Assembly (NCBI GenBank): GCA_022376515.1
Contig: WTXI01000002.1
Coordinates: 1,364,001 to 1,428,000, forward strand
DNA length: 64,000 bases
From: Lactifluus volemus
Taxonomy: Eukaryota > Basidiomycota > Agaricomycetes > Russulales > Russulaceae
Reading direction: 5' to 3'
The notes under the pieces are model-generated. The model saw nothing but the letters and a program-made list of their open reading frames with translations. It was not told the DNA's origin and ran no database searches. The translations under genes were made by a program, and so were the position numbers. This document shows positions 59,784 to 64,000 of this stretch, one piece after another. Position 1 is the stretch's first letter. Each line of letters opens with the position of its first letter.

Positions 59784-61156
59784 GTTCGTAAGACCAGTGA
59801 GCCAATGCGCCAGACAACGTTGCGGTCCGGGCTGACAAATAGTGGGCCCTGGGCCACACATCGGCTTTAGTCGCTTTTGACGTACACCTCATCCTGGTAC
59901 CTATCATTATCATAAACGTGATAGCTCAGTTCCACGCAGCCACCCCCGTTTTAGAAAAAGACAAGCAGTTCACGAGAAGATCCCCTCTGTGGAAGTTGGT
60001 GGTACATGTGGCTTCCCTGCCCTAGACGAGCGCCCAGAAGAAAGACAAGTATAGATCTTGCATCCCTATGCATGTCCTCGGTTTTTACCCCTACCCGGAA
60101 CTCGACCTCCCTGGACTAAAAGAACAACGTTTGGCTGAATGCTTCCGGCCGGAACTACAATACAGTATGTAACAAACTAATGATCTCCTAAGGCACAACA
60201 AGGCTTTGCAAAGTTACGCGTCGCCGTGATGACGTCAGTAGTTGCGCCCTGGTGTTTGTTGATGATGATGTACAGTTGTAGTCTGCACAATTACCAGGGG
60301 CCTTTTTTTTTTCTTGAGAAAACCCAAACGTGATGAAGGTACAATAGAGCCGACCCTTACGAGATGGTTCCCTGGATACGGGATGGCATACTTTGTCACA
60401 TAATACAGTACTATACTATAGCCGTGAGATCGGAAGAGTTCTGAAAGGATTTGCCAGTTGGGAAATAAGAGCGAGATTAGGCGTAATAGTTTTGATACAA
60501 TTACTGTAATGAGCCAGGAACGGGAGTGGAAACCTAGATATTAAACTAATCCTTTTCGCGTAAGTCTGAGCGGGATAATTAAGTCGTAAGCGATGTACTA
60601 GTACAAGGAAAATAAAAGAGAGGTTTAATGGAATAAAAGGAGAGGGGTAAAGAGAAATGATGAGGGAAAAAGGAAAGCCGCGGAAAAAGGATAAGGGTCT
60701 TATGGCGGGAGAGAGACAAGGAGGTCAAGTCAGGGCGAATCTACGGAAGGAACGCCGTCGTCGAAACACGTTCCGTGTCGGTCACATCGAGACGCCTCAG
60801 ATGCCGTCTTGCCCCAACCGGTTGCTACCGTCTGCCGCGCTCCTCTCAACCCGCCGAATATCCTCCTCAATTTTCTCAAAAAAAATATTATGCTTGTGCT
60901 TGTCCCTTCCTCCCACTTCATATAGTCTTCCCCAACTTGCCGCTTTCTTTTTTGCTATCATCCTGCCCTCAGAGGCGTGTCTCTTCCACTCTTCGTCTTT
61001 TCCACTCTTTTGGCCCTCACGCTTCTTCAGCCATCACGCTTTTACTTCCACCTGTAAGCCATCCTCCCTATAAATTTGCTCTTTTGCCGACACCCTTTTC
61101 AATACCAACAGTCATTACTCCTCGCCGTTCTTCACTTTCCTTTCTGACACCTCTTA
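59784..61156. other. Intergenic stretch, no gene seen
   Basis: Between the divergent eIF2B-alpha gene and the gene at 61157. The part next to 61157 (60880-61150) is strongly pyrimidine-rich, as in a fungal promoter/leader. No RNA gene; a short GATAGCTCAGTT at 59918-59929 resembles a tRNA A box but lacks a partner. Confidence 0.5.
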
Positions 61157-61761
61157 ATGGCGTCTCCCCCCGAAGTCGTGTTCTCAAGTGATGTGCCCAA
61201 CATGCACGAATGGTCCAGGAGAACCGGCATACCATTGATCAGCGCAGACGCTATTGGCGTCCACTATGCCCGCGCCCGTAGGTGGCTACAATCTATCCGT
61301 GGCCAACTCGTCGAACAGTACGGTTGGAGGGACCTGGTTCCCCTCGACGACCGCATGCTCTTCTCCATTGAGTGCCTGCCTCCACCCAGTCTCCCCCGGT
61401 CTCCCAATTTCCGCCTTCAGGCTCCCATGCATGCCTCGTCCCTTTTCAGCCCGACAGACGTGTACAATGGGAGATGGTCTTCCACGGCGCTGTCTTTCCC
61501 TATCTGCGGCACACCGTACCCCCCATAGCGGACCTGCTCTACCTCCTGCAGTGCCTCCTTACCGGCGTCTTCCTTCTAGTCAAAGAGGAGCATGTTCTAG
61601 GAGAGGGCACTTACCGCACTATTCGTGGACTTCCTCCCGTCGAGTGGATCAATACACATGAAGCCGAACTCATTAGAATATTTGGGGTCCCACACTATCG
61701 TGCGCTGTTTCGTGCTGCAGGTGATAGACGCACCTCGTTCAAGCTCGAGCACGTCCGATAA
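61157..61761 (+). CDS. Small hypothetical protein, probable base loss in the middle
   Basis: The ATG at 61157 follows a long CT-rich leader and opens MASPPEVVFSSDVPNMHEW. It continues with ARARRWLQSIRGQLVEQYGWRDLVPLDDRMLFSIECLP. A neighbouring frame then carries on with VQWEMVFHGAVFPYLRHTVPPIADLLYLLQCLL, VKEEHVLGEGTYRTIRGLPPVEWINTHEAEL and FGVPHYRALFRAAGDRRTSFKLEHVR to a stop at 61761. One missing base around 61370-61400 would give a single protein of about 200 residues. I recognise no domain. The CT-rich leader and the balanced amino-acid composition are the reasons to call it real. Confidence 0.5.
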
Positions 61762-62309
61762 AAAGCAGGGTATTATCTTACTGAACCCTTGTCCACCGTG
61801 TCCGCAAGGCATCGGCAGGTCGACTTGGGATGACATCAAAACGGGGCCAACGCGTCTTTTACACGAGGCGTCTCTGGACTTCTACGACCCCCTTCCTCCT
61901 TCTGTTACACAGCATCGCTTCTGTCATATTGAACCGTAATCCACTGTCCTCGTATTTCATGATCCCTTCTCATTTTATAATCACTCTAGAGGCCAACCAT
62001 GCTCATTTACGTCGCTGTGCTCACCAAGTTTGTTATCCGTATAGCTCGCATCACTTGTGTCGCATTATTCGGCTTACTGTTTTTAATTACCTCCTGTCAT
62101 CGTTTTTTTTTATATGTAGGTATCGCCAATGTTTCCGTATTCATATTCCCTTTATGCTTTGTATCACGAAATTCCCTTTCATCCATGGGGTGATATAATT
62201 AACTGTACATATGCCGGACCGTAAAAGCCCGAGGTGTGTGTGAGAGCTCTTGAGATTGCAATAGTCAGTCTCGGCCCAGAGACGTCTTTTTCCCTCTTGA
62301 CATTCTACG
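61762..62309. other. Spacer between small hypothetical gene and MAP1
   Basis: Probably 3' UTR plus promoter. It is T-rich (62100-62112, a T9-11 tract) and contains no supported coding region. Confidence 0.45.
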
Positions 62310-64000
62310 ATGAGTGCTCCCGAGGTCCTCTGTCAAAGCACAAATTGTCTGAATGGAAATCCTCCCTCACGTCTCGAGTGTCCCACCTGTCACAAGTTGA
62401 GCTTCCGGCGCTTGCTCCATGTCATTTCACCTCTGACATCCCACAGACTGGGAATAAAAGGTTCCTTCTTCTGCGGCCAGGAATGCTTCAAAGCAGGATG
62501 TGCGTCCAGTTTCCTTTCTTTTTTCGGTACTACTTGGACCTTACCAGACCCTTCATCATCGATCCTAGGGGTCAGTAAGACTTGAGACAGTGCAGATGCG
62601 CACTCATTCAATTCTCGATCACAGAAAACGCACAAGGTCATTCACGAAATTGTCACGCCACGTCAAACTCCGTCGGGTAGCACATCAATCACCAAAGGTG
62701 TGTGCTTGTTCTTCCAACTAATGTCGTTTACCATTACTTGCCTTTCTCAGCAGACGACACGTTCAATCCTTTCCCCAACTTTGGTTTCTCTGGTCTCTTG
62801 CGCCCTGTATATCCTCTTTCACTCAAAAGAGTTGTACCTGATCATATACCCCGGCCTGATTACGCCGAAGATGGTTCTTCGAATGTCCCCTCCCGATTGA
62901 CTCCACGAAATACTGATTCTTGTACCATCTTCAAGGAATTCCTGTTTCTGAGAGTAAACGTGCCGGCCAGCCTCCTCGCATATTAAGTCCGGAGGAGCAG
63001 GAAAAGATGAGGACGGTTTGCAGGGTAGGTGCATACCGGCATGACGTCGGCATCTTCGGAATCGTCAAGTTCCCAACCTGATCCCGTTCATCTCGCAGCT
63101 GGCTCGTGAAGTTCTCGACATTGCCGCATCCCACATTCGTCCGGGGTTACGACCGATGAGATAGATGCCGTTGTCCACCAGGCATGCATAGAACGCAATG
63201 CGTATCCCTCCCCGTTGAATTACCGTCACTTTCCTAAATCGGTTTGTACGTGAGTAGCTTTCCGTCAGCTGAGGTACTATATCTAAATCTGATCCTTAAT
63301 CGCAGTTCGATCAACGAAGTGATTTGTCATGGGATCCCCGACCAGAGAAAGTTGAAAGAAGGCGACATCATCAATATCGGTACGTCTCGTTGCCCACAAA
63401 TGGAAGCCTCATTTTTTCATTTTCCCTAAAAGACGTAACGTTGTTCCATGACGGTGAGGTAATGCTGTCATTTCTGGGCACGGTATTAAATTGGGGATAT
63501 CAGGCTTCCACGGCGACTTGAATGAGACATACCCTGTTGGACGAATAGATGAAGACTCACAGCGGCTCATTCGGACTGCGAGGAAATGCCTCGACGAATC
63601 GATCAAGACTTGCAAGCCCGGGGCACTGATTCGAGATATCGGAAAGGTCATGTGGGTGCGGAAGTAAAATCCATGTGGGTCTACGAGCCGACCCCGCAAT
63701 CTCTAGTGAACCTATTGCTCGGACGAACGGCTGCTCGTCTGTCCGGACATACACTGGGCACGGAATCAATGATCTCTTCCATTGCACCCCTAATGTGCCG
63801 CATTATGCGAAAAACAAGGCAGTCGGGACCATGAAACCAGGCATGGTACGTGTTCACTTGCTTCCGAAGGGGTGTGGGTGATTAAACGGACTTGTTACAG
63901 TGTTTCACAATTGAACCCGTGAGTACTATTGCACACGTGAATATATCTCCTGAGAAGCCAGCCGTAGATGATTAATCTTGGGGGTAATTGGGACGAGGTT
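62310..64000 (+). CDS. MAP1: Methionine aminopeptidase 1 (type I, with N-terminal zinc fingers), 3' end missing
   Basis: Removes initiator Met from nascent proteins at the ribosome. The ATG at 62310 opens two MYND-like/C6H2 zinc-finger parts: [18 protein letters not shown], then [11 protein letters not shown]. Exons then give [102 protein letters not shown] and [13 protein letters not shown] 21-nt exon (63414-63434 approx.) encodes DVTLFHD and an 18-nt exon (63901-63918) encodes CFTIEP, both with metal ligands. [13 protein letters not shown] and [20 protein letters not shown] are canonical. One G appears lost in the run at 63143-63146. The exon join after FKAG near 62500-62630 is unresolved. 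The coding region continues beyond 64000 from [11 protein letters not shown]. Confidence 0.94.

Noticed and set aside
59918..59929. tRNA A-box-like GATAGCTCAGTT
   Set aside because: No acceptor stem upstream, no GGTTCGANTCC-type B box at the right distance and no clover-leaf pairing.
61999..62193. Small hydrophobic 64-codon frame
   Set aside because: Falls in a T-rich 3' UTR-like spacer; the hydrophobicity follows from T-rich codons.
6345..63146. Programmed ribosomal frameshifting as the explanation of the frame breaks
   Set aside because: Sites share no slippery heptamer or downstream structure, occur in unrelated genes at unrelated positions, and nearly always coincide with simple homopolym contractions.
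1..64000. Biosynthetic cluster, viral insertion, CRISPR array or plasmid-type system
   Set aside because: The neighbours are unrelated housekeeping genes; no backbone enzymes, phage or viral proteins, or regular repeat-spacer arrays were seen.

Overview
This window is nuclear DNA from a filamentous basidiomycete, most likely an Agaricomycete. The genes lie close together on both strands. They carry many introns of about 45-65 bp with GT..AG ends, several start-to-start distances are under 160 bp, and the protein set is typical of the group (a chitin/glucan-wall FKS glucan synthase, an F-box protein, a RAI16/FHIP-like protein, a GH5_7-like secreted protein, and an uncharacterised family that I associate with Agaricomycetes). 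I see no prophage, CRISPR array, rRNA, tRNA, intact transposon or secondary-metabolite cluster. About 26 protein genes can be supported. The first (MGE1) and last (methionine aminopeptidase 1) run off the window.

Layout. 1-3.7 kb: MGE1 (+), mitochondrial Phe-tRNA synthetase (-), and a charged nuclear-looking protein (+). 4-9.5 kb: F-box protein (+) and the TFIIH helicase XPD/Rad3 (+). 11.6-16 kb: the i-AAA protease Yme1 (-) head to head with a GCIP/cyclin-D1-binding-like protein (+). 16.3-23.5 kb: GH5-like secreted protein (-), a mitochondrial TPR protein (+) and dipeptidyl peptidase III (+). 23.7-27.5 kb: PP2C phosphatase Ptc7 (-) and a leucine-rich-repeat protein (-). 27.7-37.1 kb: beta-1,3-glucan synthase (+) and a RAI16/FHIP-like protein (+). 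37.3-43.7 kb: DNAJC9-like (-), a polytopic membrane protein (-), a SET methyltransferase (-) and an SDR (+). 43.8-51.4 kb: a long disordered protein (-), a GIR2/RWDD1-type protein (-) and mitoribosomal bS21 (+). 53.4-64 kb: an uncharacterised protein (+), a C-type cyclin (-), eIF2B-alpha (-), a small unknown (+) and MetAP1 (+). The genes are housekeeping functions (mitochondrial proteostasis and translation, DNA repair and transcription, wall synthesis, N-terminal processing), and nothing suggests they act as one pathway.

Two features stand out. First, many conserved genes, including essential ones (XPD, FKS1, cyclin, eIF2B-alpha, MetAP1), are interrupted by apparent single-base deletions. 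Where the site can be pinned down, the lost base nearly always lies in a homopolymer run of 2-7 bases. I find more than 20 deletions and no clear insertion. This looks like homopolymer under-calling in the sequence, not gene decay, and any automated gene models here will be broken at those points. Second, there are very small exons (6, 11, 15, 18, 21, 24 and 27 nt). Two of those in MetAP1 carry metal-ligand residues. There are also two introns of about 30 nt and one probable GC-AG intron. The GH5-like protein appears to lack both catalytic glutamates. I did not find a convincing new multi-gene system.
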